Below, piece after piece: positions 37,561 to 49,330 of a stretch of DNA of 64,000 bases; position 1 is the stretch's first letter; every line of letters begins with the position of its first letter. The stretch covers positions 21,059 to 85,058 of the forward strand of contig WBMW01002316.1 in NCBI GenBank assembly GCA_013396635.1. Direction: 5' to 3'. The notes beneath the pieces are model-generated. The model ran no database searches. It had not been told where the DNA came from and saw nothing but the letters and a program-made list of their open reading frames with translations. The position numbers and the translations under genes are program-made. This DNA comes from Penelope pileata. Lineage: Eukaryota; Chordata; Aves; Galliformes; Cracidae.

Positions 37561-39490
37561 CACATTCAAGTCTCAGATAACTTCCCTTTCTGCATACAGC
37601 TCTTGCCTGATGTCACCTGAACCATACAGGCTGCAGCATCTACCCACACTATCCACAGAAAACTTTTAAGGCAACGTAACAGCAGCAAAACATTCCCAAA
37701 CTGAAAGTAACTAGCAACACCATCCCATATTTCAAGGCTGAATCTTTGTCTTCAAAACCACGGGCTAAAGGATGACCACTTGGCACATTTTTCTCACGGC
37801 TGTCAGCTACACAATGTTTGACACTTGCAATTCAAGCTCAAACAGCAGCTTACTACCCACCTCATATGAGGGGATTGCAAAAAGCTACGCAGGGATGCTT
37901 GGGGAACTTCTTCAAGCACTGCACTTGAACTATGGGGAATTAATCACTGTAAACAGCAATGGAGCAGTGGCACGGACCTGAAAGCAGTCTCCAAGCAGTG
38001 TTCAGAGGTTTGCTGCCTAAGATTTTGCTGCCAGCAACACACACCAGGAGACTCTACTCCCTTGTAATCGTATGCACAACAGAGCTCCCTGTGAACAACA
38101 CCTCAACACACACTTCCACTTACTAACTAAGCCTTGTCAAATACCACTGACATGTATTTTCAATATCCAACAGCTGCTGGAAAGCAACACAAACTGGAGT
38201 CTGTGAAGTATGAGCAGTAACTGCCTTTGCCTCTCCTCACTCAAAGAAAGACGGCAGAACCAATCTTTTTTCAGCAGACCAAGTTGCTTCTACAGCCCAG
38301 TGCCTATGCAGGATTGATGGCCTTACAGTTGATGTTTCCAGGGGTCTTGCATTGCTTCTCCAGGACTCCTGTGATTAAGGGCTGACGAAATCCCACAAGT
38401 CCTCAAGAAACACACCTGTAAGCATTTAGAGTTTGGCAAGGAAGGGAGAATTTGTGTTCTACCCATTAAGATTGTGCTTTAGTCAAGTTCGTGATGATCT
38501 CATCTGTTGGCTTCTACTAGCTTATGCTTTCCTGGATTCAATCTGTTAATATATATTTTTATGAACTAACTTTTTTGCTCATTTCATTTGGCATCCACAA
38601 AGCTCAGAGCAGCAGCTACCTTCTTTCCTACAGTTGCAAGATTACATGTCAGCCTGATGGCATTTTGCTGCACTGCGATACACAGCTGTGCATAGTCTCT
38701 CAGAAGAAGTCCCTGGAAAAGTGTCAGATGTAAAAATATCACCTATGGGTGCAGAATATCCTGAGCCGCAGACTGCTAGAAGCTGGGATTGTGTCTTGAG
38801 GATGTACTGCTATTTTCTCATACCCTTCTTATTCCATTTCCTAGACACTAACTATTGGCCACTGACAGAGATAGGGCTCCGCAGAGATGGATCTCTCATT
38901 TGAGCCAGTACAGCCATTCTCATGTTCCTTTGCAGTTAAAAGGATCCTTTCTCCAACAGTCTCAGCTCAGGATATCACCATGCCAATCCTCACGTCAACA
39001 GCCTTATTCTCCCTGAAGCCTCCCTGACAATCCTCTTCTCCTACACCTTTAGCACAACTCCAGCCTAACTAGTTGCTGTTCTGAAGAACAGGTCACCCTC
39101 TGCTGTCCCCAACTCTAGCAGGTCTCGGGCATCAGGTATTTGCAAACCACATGATATCCCCATGCCAATAACCACAGATAGCTGGGTGGGACCACTGCTC
39201 TCATGCAGACAAGGAATACGAAATAGCCAGGAGTAGAGGCCTATATGCACTCCTGCAGGTATTCCAGGCTGCGTAAGCAGCAGCAGAGTCACGCAGGGAT
39301 GTTTGGGTATCTTCCAGCAGAAGGCTTCCACACCTGCAGTTAACTTGCAAACGTTTGGATGCATACAATGCTTCGTGGTGCTAATTATCTGCATTGGTTT
39401 ACGGGGCCAATTGGGAAGGCTCACAGGGGAAAAAGCATGCTGCATTAGTATAGCTGTAACCACTCTAGGGATTAAATCAATTTAATTATC
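37561..39490 (-). other. Intronic sequence
   Basis: No exon or repeat supported. Short frames only. Confidence 0.4.
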
Positions 39491-39496
39491 TTCACA

Positions 39497-39552
39497 TGGA
39501 GAGTATAAATATATATATATAAATAAATATATATATATATAAATAAATAAAT
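39497..39552 (+). repeat. AT-rich microsatellite (TA/TAAA units)
   Basis: Two blocks of (TA)n separated and followed by AAATAAA units, almost pure A/T for about 55 bases. Intronic. Confidence 0.9.
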
Positions 39553-40575
39553 TGCATCCCTAGCAGAAATATCGGGTGAAATACACCCAACAAATATACC
39601 CAAAAACCTTGTTTAGGAAACATAAAGGATTAACTTTTTCAAGCAATCTCTTCAGAGCTGCTAAAACAAACACAGCTGAGAAATCAGCCAAGAACTTCAT
39701 AAACAGCACAGGCTTATCTTGTAATACTGCTGGTAGAGGAAACCAGACCTTATCTACAAATGAGTTTACCACAGTCAATAGGCGCACCATTTGTGTGAAC
39801 ATCCCTAGATCCAATAGCCTCTTATCAAAGTCATATACACTATTTAATTTTAAGGTGAATGACCCTTCTCAGCATGTTGTCTTTAATTACAATTATATTC
39901 ATTACATTCCATGATAATCTACCTGTAAAACCTGAAATATTGCACTGAAGAACTAACATTGTATTTCACATAAGATTTAAATACTGAGACTCTTTTCTCA
40001 TTTGCTATACAATTTAGCCTCTGGATTATAGATTTTTTTTAGTATTAAAAAGTGTATCCTTCCAAAAATCAGACTATACCTTCAGCTCATTTTTAGCTGT
40101 AATTTTTACATGGTTTCTCCACTAGAGGATAATTTACTATTTTTATTGTTTTGGGGTCTTAGGCTTCTTTACTGGGCTATCAGTTCTTCTAATTTAAGCA
40201 GGATCTAATCAAGTAACACGTGGTCAGCACGTAACTATGTGCATACTGAAGCTACCCAATATTCATAAAGACTCACTGGGTTCCAATCTAAATTTCACAA
40301 CATGGTTCCATGTATGGTGGTAAGGAAATACCACCACAGATGCTACACCCTGTTCTCCAATTGCTTTGCCTTCAACACGTTCAGTCAAGCAATTTTATGC
40401 AGGCAGAATTTTCTTCAACTTCTTTCTTATCTGGATTCTAATTTTGCCCAGACCAGTACCTGGATGAAGAAAAATTATTTAAACACAACACAAATTAAAA
40501 CAAAGACTTCTGTCACCCATTAAATGCAAAATTTCTTTTGTCACTGGTCATTCACTTCCCCTTGGCAAAACTTAC
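39553..40575 (-). other. Intronic sequence next to the penultimate exon
   Basis: AT-rich. It ends at the donor on the minus strand (gtaagttttgcc, 40575 downward). No other exon seen. Confidence 0.5.
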
Positions 40576-40650
40576 CAGCCCATAGCTCCCATCGTTTCAG
40601 CTCTGGTTCTCCCACGTTTTGCCTCCTTAAGCAACTCTTCCACAGCCTTC
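40576..40650 (-). CDS. Penultimate coding exon of the same unidentified gene
   Basis: A 75-base exon flanked on the minus strand by a good acceptor (ttcttctcatgtttag) and a good donor (CTG|gtaagttttg). Only one frame is open: it begins with the third base of a codon, gives KAVEELLKEAKRGRTRAETM and then GAMG, and ends with TG, which joins the G of the last exon to make Trp. The amphipathic, Lys/Arg/Glu-rich helix-like sequence looks like real protein. Two ATG codons (in TMGAMG) could start a shorter product, but the charged stretch before them looks coding, so the true start is probably in upstream exons I could not place with certainty. Confidence 0.75.
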
Positions 40651-43600
40651 CTAAACATGAGAAGAAGAAAAAAGTTACTGCTTGAGAAAAACAAGAACTT
40701 GCTACATTATGCACTTATGTAAATAAAGTGGAGAGCTTATTGCTTAGTTCATTACAGGGAAGAAAGGAAATGTTGCAAAGACAGCAATTGCAATTCTAAT
40801 TTCCATTAAAGAGTAGAAAAAAGTGCCCAGAATTAGTATACTACATTAAAAGCACAATCCCTGAGGTTTTTGGGAAAACTCTTCCCTGCTGTCACTTCAT
40901 GCAGGTTCTTCCTCAAGCCCTCCAACCACAGCAGATCTCTTTTGAGCACAGTTAGACAACATTAGTAAAATACCAAGCAGTCGGTTGATGGAATTTCTAT
41001 CACCACATCTACCAGTTGTTAAACTGCACTAGTTCTGGTTCAACAGTGAAAGAAGAGTTCATCTTTGTGCTTATGAGCCACTGCCATTCAAAATGACTTT
41101 AGATTACCAGGATCTCCTAGAACAAACCAGCCAGAGTACCACTAAAGCAATTTAATAACTGTGCTCACTGAAAAAGTCATCAGAGAGTGTAACTTATGCA
41201 AATTGTAGCTAATTCCTACAATGCCAGTCTTCCAGTTCTCTTTACACATTAATTTCAATCTCAAGCAAAACTTTAATAACTGCTTGACAGTATGTGGTTG
41301 AAGCTAATGGGAAAGCCAATAAGCAGTTAATGTGAGTCATTTATTTTATAAATTCAATTCATAAGCTAACAATTAGGTGAGTTAACTGTAAGCTGCTGTA
41401 GACGTCACCCAGTAAGAACCGTGTGACAGAAAAGGAAAGCGATGCACTTGGCTATAAACCCAGAAATCGAGGCTAAGCATGAGCAGCACTGACATGGGTA
41501 GGACCGAAGGCTCAGGGGACTGAGAGCAGGAGGCAATCGAGAGGGGTATGCACTGCTCAGCTCTTCCCGCTGCGATGTGCCAGAACGGCTGCCGGTGTTC
41601 AGGCTGTGCGAGAAAGAGCATCATCATCAGCTGGACAGTGCCAGGAAATAAAGTTCTGAGTACTTGAGCTTTCAACTCAAGCTGCAAGGAAGCCATGTCC
41701 CATCACGATGTGATGGTATTAGCAGCATCCTAGGATTCCGCTGCTTTGCCATAACAGATTATTACAAAAAAAAAATTAAAAAGCCTGAGCATCATTTCTG
41801 ATGTCAAGCCAAAACTGAGAGTGGAGAAGTCAAGGCTCATTGTTTAACAGAAGAAGCAGAGCTGAGATGAAAAGCGAGCAGTTTCTATGGCAGGTCCACG
41901 TGAGGATCTAATGCTGGGCTCCTAATACAGCTGTTTATTACCATTTCAGTTACTAAAGTCTGCATAGAAAACACAAGAGGTCTTTGCTTTAATTGCATCA
42001 AACAAAATGCAAGGGAAAGAAACTAAACTAACACATTTCCTTTGGTAGCCAACAAGATAACTCGATGCACTCACACAGCAGCTTACATCCATCAGTCAAC
42101 ATCTAACCCCCTTCGGTTTGTTACGGTCTTAGCATAAGTTTCCCCAGCTCCATTCATTGGGACCGGTTGGTGAAATTCTATAAGCGCACACAGGTTTTCT
42201 CCTGTCTATATTGCTTTTGGGCACATTTTGGTTTTCCCTGGTAACAGAAAAAAACTGGTGCTAAATGGGTACAAGTGCAACACGCGCAGCTACCCTCTGG
42301 ACAGCTGCTCTACACGAGCAGAGTTTTCAAATTTTATACTTACTGCCATCTCTCACCAAGTTACTTCATGACTTCACAGCAATTTCCAGCAAGCAACATT
42401 TTCGCTGAAGATTCCTGAACAAGCCTCTGGAATCAGCCACTGCTTCTCAAAGAACACAGAAATAACCCTTGATCAACATATCTATCTGTACATTCCTTTG
42501 TTTCAAGGGGAAACCATTCCATCCAGAAAAAGCGAGCTCTGTGCCAGGCTCACACTTGCATTTGAAGGGCTTTGCAAAAGAATGTGTCCACAGAAAACAA
42601 CAGCACAGAAATGCACCCAAAACTCAAGTACTACTTCTCCACTCACTCATCCGCTAATGGCACGTTGGTTTACGGCTCCTCACGGAAGCACCTCGAAGGT
42701 TATCAGTATGATCTCAGTAGCAGCTGTGCCTCGGGTGCTTCAAGACCTTTTTGAAGCACATAACCCACTACAAGGACATATGGCCTATCTGGTCATTCAC
42801 AAAAAGGGAGCATCAGCACAGGTGAGCTGTCACGCTACAGTTATCCACCCCAAGATTCCAAGCACAGCTCTAGCAACCTGGCCAGGCTCTGCCCCTTCCC
42901 AGGCAGGAGCAGTGGGACATGTGTGGCACAGCTACTCCCCAGCACTGTAAGAAGTGTGAGGAACACAGGCTCAGCCACTGGAACGTGGCAGATGGTGCAT
43001 ACGCAACTCTTTGTGAAATCATGGCAAAATGTATTTTTCTCCCCAGACCCAGAATTTACCATCTGAGCAGCCTGAAGTGGTGCAGTGAGCACAGCAGGAA
43101 CACGCAGCCTCTCTGAAAACCTGGCCTGTGCCTTCAAATAGGAGCATCAGATGAAGGGCAGGAAAGAGGAAAAAACTTCCTGACTGTTACTGCTGCAGCT
43201 ACCAGACTTTCTGATTCTGTTGTAAGAAATTTGTATAGCAGTCAAATTAAAAGCCACTACATCTGCCAGTATTTTATAAAAAGAAAAACATAAACTGAAG
43301 TATGTGAGCTATAAAACACTAATAAAACACACACATAAATATTTTAAACAGCTACAGTTCAACCTCATTGGAAACATCAGGATAAATTAATATGGTGATA
43401 TCAATTCTATTAACTTAGGTAGGAATTATAAGCCATAAACTACAAGATATTATTTTGCAAATTTATATCACAGATCACGCTGACTTGGCATCCACCTCAG
43501 CAGACTTAAAAGTCAACATCTTCCTTCTTTAACAGAAGTAGTTCCCTAATATTTTTTTAATATCACTCCTAATCACTGCATCTTTACAAAGCCTTTCTGA

Positions 43601-44399
43601 TTTGCACAAAGGGAAAAAATGCACAGATCATCCTCGAAATAATGTGTTGCCCCTCACTGAACCTACATTCCCTGCACAAGTAAGTTAAAAGCTTAAAAGC
43701 TACGCAAACAGGGTTTTCACATTTGCTTTTAAAGGCCTCTTGGGACTCAGCATTCCTTGCTGTCTCCATTTTTACAGCTTGGTTACAGTTCAAACATTCC
43801 TGTAGCCGCCACATTCAGCTCCAAGAAGAGCAACAAAAACAAAGGGAACACAGCACACAACTTTCACATGAGAAGAACTCAAACACAGCAAAATCAGGAG
43901 TGGAAGATTAAGGGTGGGGGCACAGTTAAGAGCACAGTCATCATTCTGGCACCTTTCAAAGCACGGAGAGCAAGCACTACTTAAAACTTGCAGCAATCCT
44001 TCATGAGCAATCAGGTTTTGCTAAACAATGCAGTGACACGAAGGTGTAAGTGTATACATGTCTTTTATCTTCATGAGCATGAGTATGGTCCAAGACCTAT
44101 TTACATTTCTGAGGGATGAGACTGTGTCATCCATGTTCCAACGCCACAGGCAAAAGTCTCATTTCATAAAGCCTAACAACTTGCATCACAAATGCATGTG
44201 CTCCAAGAATGGGAGAATGTTAAGGCTCCAAAGCCAGGCAAAATCACATCTGTTTTCCATTTTTCATTCATTCTTCTGAAATAACAAATATATAGACTGA
44301 AAGATGTCCTATTGGTAGTAAACAAGTACAACTGATACAGCTACAGGTGAGGAAAACACCACATATAAGGCCATCAAAGGCTTTTAGTTACAGGCAAGT
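40651..44399 (-). other. Upstream intron of the minus-strand gene
   Basis: AT-rich intronic sequence with a poly(A) run near 41766. A 150-codon plus-strand frame (42498-42950) starts at TTG, has no motif and is likely chance. No exon in the correct phase was found. Confidence 0.45.
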
Positions 44400-45210
44400 C
44401 TGTCAAATACCTCACGCTGGGTCTGACAGCCTGGGAGAGTCTCACAGCTCCGTGCCCCAAGTCCAGCTTGCAGCAAGGCTGAAAGTCTGTTCCCAGGAGG
44501 CACACACACACTGCAGACACGTGGGCCCCTGCTCCCACTGCAGTGGCTGGCACTTGGTGTCACTCACCCCAGCCTCCCAGGTGCTGGCAGCAGCCTGCCA
44601 GCCTACGGGCCCAGCCTGGCTGCTGGCACCACACACACCAGGTCTCTGACCCTGTTCTGACTCCAGCTGCAGCGCTCACTGTCCCACATGTGCAGAACAG
44701 AGCCCTCACCCAGGAAAGAGCTGGAAGGGAATTTCAGGCAGGACAGACTGTGCCAGTCACAGATAACCAGCCCTTTTTATTCCCTTACTCTTCTATTTTC
44801 CCACTCCTCGTCCTCCCTAAACCACCTAAACCTGTTCCCTGTCCTTAGTCCCTCCCCTAACCATCCCATAATAAGCCTTGCGCAATCTTAAAATGCTCTT
44901 CCCCTGCATCTCACCATGTGTCCCATGCCCCAGGCAGCAACACCCTTTGGTCCCAGAGGTGCTGCAGCACTGAGTCACCTCGATGGGAGCGGACACCAGG
45001 GAGGAGGCACTCATCCCTTGGGTTCCCAGTGCTCTCTTCTCCTCTGGGCCTCTGTGGGCTGCTGGCCCCAGGGATGGGCCTGGGGGAGCCGTGGCAGGGC
45101 TGTGTGAGGGCCCCTCACTGCCCTGTGCCTCTGTGGGCGTGCCCAGGAGCTTCTGGCACACAAAGCAACAAACCCTGCTGCCACCACCCACGCCCTCATC
45201 TCATTAGAGA
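44400..45210 (-). mobile_element. GC-rich block resembling a degraded LTR (uncertain)
   Basis: A sharply delimited GC-rich block in otherwise AT-rich intron. On the minus strand it contains a purine-rich tract (gtttagggaggacgaggagtg) leading to GGGAATAAAAAGGGCTGG, a layout like the R/U5 boundary of an LTR. It has overlapping open frames on both strands with no motifs. No flanking direct repeats or retroviral genes are seen, so it could also be an unrelated dispersed repeat. Confidence 0.3.
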
Positions 45211-47914
45211 TCACCAAGAACTACAACAGCAATGTATTTACTGGAATTGCTTCACAGCACGCAATCGACTGCTGAAATGCACAGACATGCAAGCAGGAAG
45301 GCAGCCTTGGTATTCAACATCTCCCAAAGAGAAGGGACATCACCACACGCAGCTCTGCCAAAGATCTTCATAGCACTAATAACTGCTTGCAGTCTGTACC
45401 ACTGCTGACCAACCTGAAAGGCCAGGCTGCCTGGCTGCTTGATCCCTGTAGCACCGAATGCTCCAGCTCCGGACAGAGCTGCAAGACCAGGAGAAAACAG
45501 CAGATTTCTTTTTAAAATCAATTTTTTCGAAGTAGTTTTACGCTGACAATATAACTTATTTTTGACCATGCAGAGGACTGGAAATAGATGCAGCTGTTGG
45601 GTGTTCTGATTACATCCAAGTAATTAACATCCAGACCTTCAGTCGAGGAAAGGTCTGACGACGATGCTTCCTGCAATGGAGGAATGGCAGTGAAGGGCAG
45701 TGTTATTTACAATGAACTCCTACGAGCCAGTTTGTCCTATCTGCCCCAACTTACTATGAAAGCTGATGAACAGGTGATGTCCAAAAAAAAAGCCTAAGCC
45801 AGAACATTAAGGGCAAGAATAAAAAAAAGGCACAAACACACCACAAAGTTCTTGATGTGTGTTCAAAGGCAAAGGCACTCCACATCGGGCATGTTGATAC
45901 TCTCATCTTTTGTAGATCAAGATTCTAGCTTATTTAAATAAATAAATTAAATTTGTTGGCCCCGTAAGTGCTGTTTTCAGAACATTTCCATGCTGATATT
46001 CTCAACGGCTTGAGTAGTGAGGACACCGCTCAGTCTCAAACGATGATATTAGCTGGCAGACCACTTTTTTGCTGTGGGAAAGATGGGAAAGAATGGCCTA
46101 ATTATGGCACCTAGATTTTAACTGTTAAAAGCAATAGCAAGAATAGTAAGAAATGTCAATTAATTTCTCCAAGGTGCAACACCTACTTGTCAAGAAGTGT
46201 AACTGGGACATCTGTGCAGCAAAGTAGTAGGCTATCAATTCTCAACTCAACAAAAGGCCTCGTTACAGAACTAAGTGATGGCATTCCCTGGAATTCAGAG
46301 CAGTATCTCCCTAGTTAACACTTATTTTCAGGTATGTGATGCTCCAAGCATGCTTGGTAGGCAACTCTAATAAGGGATGATGTTTAAGGTTCTGAAATAG
46401 CTAATAAGAGACAGAATTGGTTATGGAAGAATTCAGATACGTGGTAAAACAAAGTCTCTTCCTCTATATTGTCAGCGAATCTCACGTATTCTTCAGACAG
46501 AAGCACAAGGACAATTTAGGAAGAGGGAAGAGAAAAACAAAGGTGAAGGTATTAAGTAGAAATTAAGTAGCAGAAGCAAGGACACATGCTTGCAGGGGAA
46601 ACAAAACAAACAGTTCCTGGTGGCTGATTTGTAAGGGTTTTTCTTCCATACTCTCTCATGGATCAAATCTTAACAACCCATGGGACATTAATAGAATTTA
46701 CTCAATAATTTTCTCAGGATCACAAGGTATCTCGTGTTCACACTCTGGACCTTCACTGACGTACCAGCAAGTTCACAGGAAAAAATGCCACTTCAGGCTT
46801 CCAGCAAAGTTTTTTGGGTGACACTGAGGAAATAACTCGGTAAAACGCAGCCAACAGTAACGTTTTACACACTTGAGGAATTCTACAGCTTTTAAGGCCT
46901 ACTGAATTTTTAAATCCATAGTTTGCAATGATCACATGGCAACCTGCAGAGCAGTGTTCACCTTCAGCAGTGACTCCCACTTCTATTAAAGTGAAGAAAG
47001 CACCGGACACAAGCTCAGGTGTCGGTCAGGCACAGGAAAACAGGGCAGAAAGGACAGAACAGGACCAGGAGGATGGAAAGACCTCTCCTTAAGTGATCAC
47101 AAAAAGGTAGTACAGCTGGCTTCTCTTAGCAGATCCCTGTCTGGAATGCTGGGACACAAAATTCACTTCAGACCTGAAAAAAGGTGCACAAAAATAGTTC
47201 CAGTTTCGTAACACACCCCCATGTCCCCACCACTGATAGAGGAAATAAAAAGCTCACATACAGAGTACTGAATATACTCCTAAAAAACCATCTATAAACA
47301 GTAAACCATAGTTAACGCAGTGGCCAAAGAACAGAACTGTCACTACTTGTAGGCTAAAGCCACACTGTGAGGAGCCGACAAATTCTGAAACCTAACTAGT
47401 GCTGCTGTGTCACTGACCTGAGAGTTGTTGGATGTGGAAGGAAGGAGAAACATCTGCAACCACGGGAGAAAGAAAGGCCTGCACCAGCCCCTGGAAGGCT
47501 GCAGGGAGAAGCATGCTTGGAGGAGGAAGTACCCAAACATAGGTACTCATGCACACAGCAAAAAGGAGAAGTTATGAACGCTGAGGGTGTGGACAAGTAA
47601 CTAACGACAGGCGGACCCAGGCCAGAAAATGATCATCATCAGGTAGAGTGCATTGGGTACACAGTGTGCGTGGACATTATGACAGTGAATGGTAGCACAA
47701 ACTGAAGATATGGCACAGCCAAACATGGCTGTGTATCAGTCCGTAAGTAACAGAGCTCCATCCTTCATATAGCCGTGGAAAGAACAGCAGGCCCCAAAGC
47801 AGCCTGAAGCAGGGCAGAACTTCAAATGGGGTTCCTGGAGCAGAGGGCAGCCTGCTGTAACTGCTGAGCGGGGACACAACCCAGCATGGCAGCAGAAAGC
47901 AGGTGGCACGGAGG
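45211..47914 (-). other. Intron with candidate exons of low confidence
   Basis: At 45670 downward an acceptor (cctccattgcag) opens a frame EASSSDLSSTEGLDVNYLDV that could run to a weak GTCAAA donor at about 45568. That would leave two bases in the phase needed by the exon at 40650. A second, 81-base exon-like piece lies at about 47422-47502 with a GTCAGT donor. Neither is secure. TAAATAAATAAA runs occur near 45936. Confidence 0.25.
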
Positions 47915-48220
47915 GAATCACTGAGTGGTTTGGGTTGGAAGGGACCTTACAGCCCACCCAGCCCCAACCCCTGCCGTGGGCAGGGCTGCCACCCACCAGC
48001 TCAGGCTGCCCAGGGCCCATCCATGGCCTTGGGCACCCACAGCTCTCTGGGCAGCTGTGCCAGGGCCTCACCGCCCTCTGAGTAAAGATTTCTCCTAACA
48101 CATAATCTAAACCTCCCCTCTTTTAGTTTAAAGCCATTCCCCACTGTCCTACCGCTATCTGCCCCTGTAAAAACAGCTCTCCCTCCTGTTCCTGAGCTCC
48201 CTTTATGCACTGGAAGTGGC
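47915..48220 (-). mobile_element. CR1 3' fragment
   Basis: Antisense CR1 tail: 'ggtttgggttggaagggac', 'ccatccatggccttgggca', 'ctgggcagctgtgccagggc' and 'taatctaaacctcccctc', ending around 'tgagctccctttatgcac'. Only the 3' end is present. It sits about 260 bases from the CpG island. Confidence 0.93.
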
Positions 48221-48884
48221 AAAGCATCAATGGGCTGTGGGTGAGAGGGGCTGCAGTTTGGAGCACTGCTAGCAAAAGCAGCATTTGTGCCTACGCTTTA
48301 ATAATTAAACTGATGATCTAGGGGCAGAAGTAGCTTACCACGACTTAAAGGCCTCTTAGGAAGCACTCTGCTCTACACCCTTTCCACCCCCCCACTGGCA
48401 GCACACCTATCCCATTTAAAATAGGTGACAGATCCAAGCAGAAACAAGTGCTTTCCGTATGCATTCTCAGATACGGTTTCTTCAAAGTTCCGGGACAGAA
48501 CCCCGCGCCATCACTGGGCCATGACAGCCCCACGCAGCCCCACGGAAGCACCCACACGGCGCTCACACCCACACAGAGCGCAGCCAAGGCCGCGACGCAG
48601 CGCCAGCCCTGCTGCCCCAGGCCCGTGATACAGGCACCCGAGCTCTGATCCTGCAGCACCACCACACAGCCCCGCTGCGACCCCGCGCTTTGCTCCCAGC
48701 GTTTGCCTGGGGACACCCACACCCCCGGGAGCAGCGAAGCGAACCGCTCAGCCCTCGAGCTGCGCCCTGAGCCGCGCTTCCCCCGCCGGAGCTCTGAGCG
48801 GTGCCCGGGGCTGCGGGGAGCGGCCCAGAGGCTCCGGCCCTGCGGAGAGGCCTCGGCGTGGCCCGCGCCTCGGCCACCGCTCAC

Positions 48885-48890
48885 CTCTCC
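48885..48890 (-). other. Candidate splice donor of minus-strand exon 1
   Basis: GGAGAG|gtgagcggtg on the minus strand is near consensus. The region 48885-49070 contains no minus-strand ATG, so a first exon ending here would be 5' untranslated. Confidence 0.4.
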
Positions 48891-48910
48891 NCGGGGCCGA
48901 GGGGAGCGCG

Positions 48911-48926
48911 GCCGCCGGCGGTAAGT
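48911..48926 (+). other. Candidate splice donor of a plus-strand exon 1
   Basis: GCCGCCGGCG|gtaagtgccc matches the GTAAGT consensus exactly. An exon ending here would start further left in the island and would overlap, on the other strand, the putative minus-strand first exon. Confidence 0.4.
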
Positions 48927-49020
48927 GCCCGCCCTGCCCCACCGGGAGCAGCCTCGCCGCGGGCCGGGGCTCCCCCGGGGCAGGGCCGGGGCCTGCGCGG
49001 GACGGGAGGGCGGCCCCAGC

Positions 49021-49185
49021 GCTGCGCTGAGTGCCTGGGGGGCGCGGCTCCGGGGGTGTCCCCACGCTGCNNNNNNNNNNNNNNNNNNNNNNNNNNNNNN
49101 NNNNNNNNNNNNNNNNNNNNNNNNNNNNNNNNNNNNNNNNNCTGAGTGCCTGGGGGTCGCGGCTCCGGGGGTGTCCGCAGCGCAG
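49021..49185 (+). repeat. 45-bp GC-rich minisatellite interrupted by an assembly gap
   Basis: The unit from 49021 (gctgcgctgagtgcctgggg ... gtgtccccac) is 45 bases and its start recurs at 49066 (gctgc) just before the Ns. After the gap, 49142 onward repeats ctgagtgcctggggg.cgcggctccgggggtgtcc with one T-for-G change. The gap therefore sits inside a tandem array. Confidence 0.85.
49071..49141. other. Assembly gap (71 N)
   Basis: A run of N. The repeat phase across it is not a whole number of 45-bp units, so the stated gap size is probably not the true length. Confidence 0.99.
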
Positions 49186-49330
49186 CGGCTGTTGGCTGCC
49201 GCCGGAATCCGCTCTTAAGCGCGTCTGAGCTTCATTAATTGCTTTTTTTAATTACGCGGTGCCGGGGGCTCGTTGCTGTGTCTGCGAAGTGGCGGTGTGC
49301 GCTCCGGATCGGCTTTTGGTGCTCTTCGGC

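Larger units (their letters stand above)
48480..49330. promoter_or_regulatory. CpG island, likely promoter of the minus-strand gene and perhaps a divergent gene
   Basis: A sudden change to very GC-rich DNA with dense, undepleted CpGs on both sides of the gap, in contrast to the AT-rich flanks. No TATA box is evident, which fits a broad housekeeping-type promoter. Good splice donors leave it in both directions: minus GGAGAG|gtgagcgg at 48885/48884, and plus CCGGCG|gtaagtgc at 48920/48921. G-runs (ggggcagggccgggg) could form quadruplexes. It includes N at 48891 and the gap at 49071-49141. Confidence 0.85.

Noticed and set aside
42498..42950. 150-codon plus-strand frame inside the minus-strand gene's intron
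   Set aside because: Starts at TTG rather than ATG and lacks splice signals or motifs.
47422..47502. 81-base exon-like piece with acceptor ctccctgcag and donor GTCAGT
   Set aside because: All three frames are open and none looks like protein. Splice sites alone are not enough.
48345..48884. 179-codon minus-strand frame in the CpG island
   Set aside because: GC-rich islands give long stop-free frames by composition. The frame has no motif and lies within the putative first intron.
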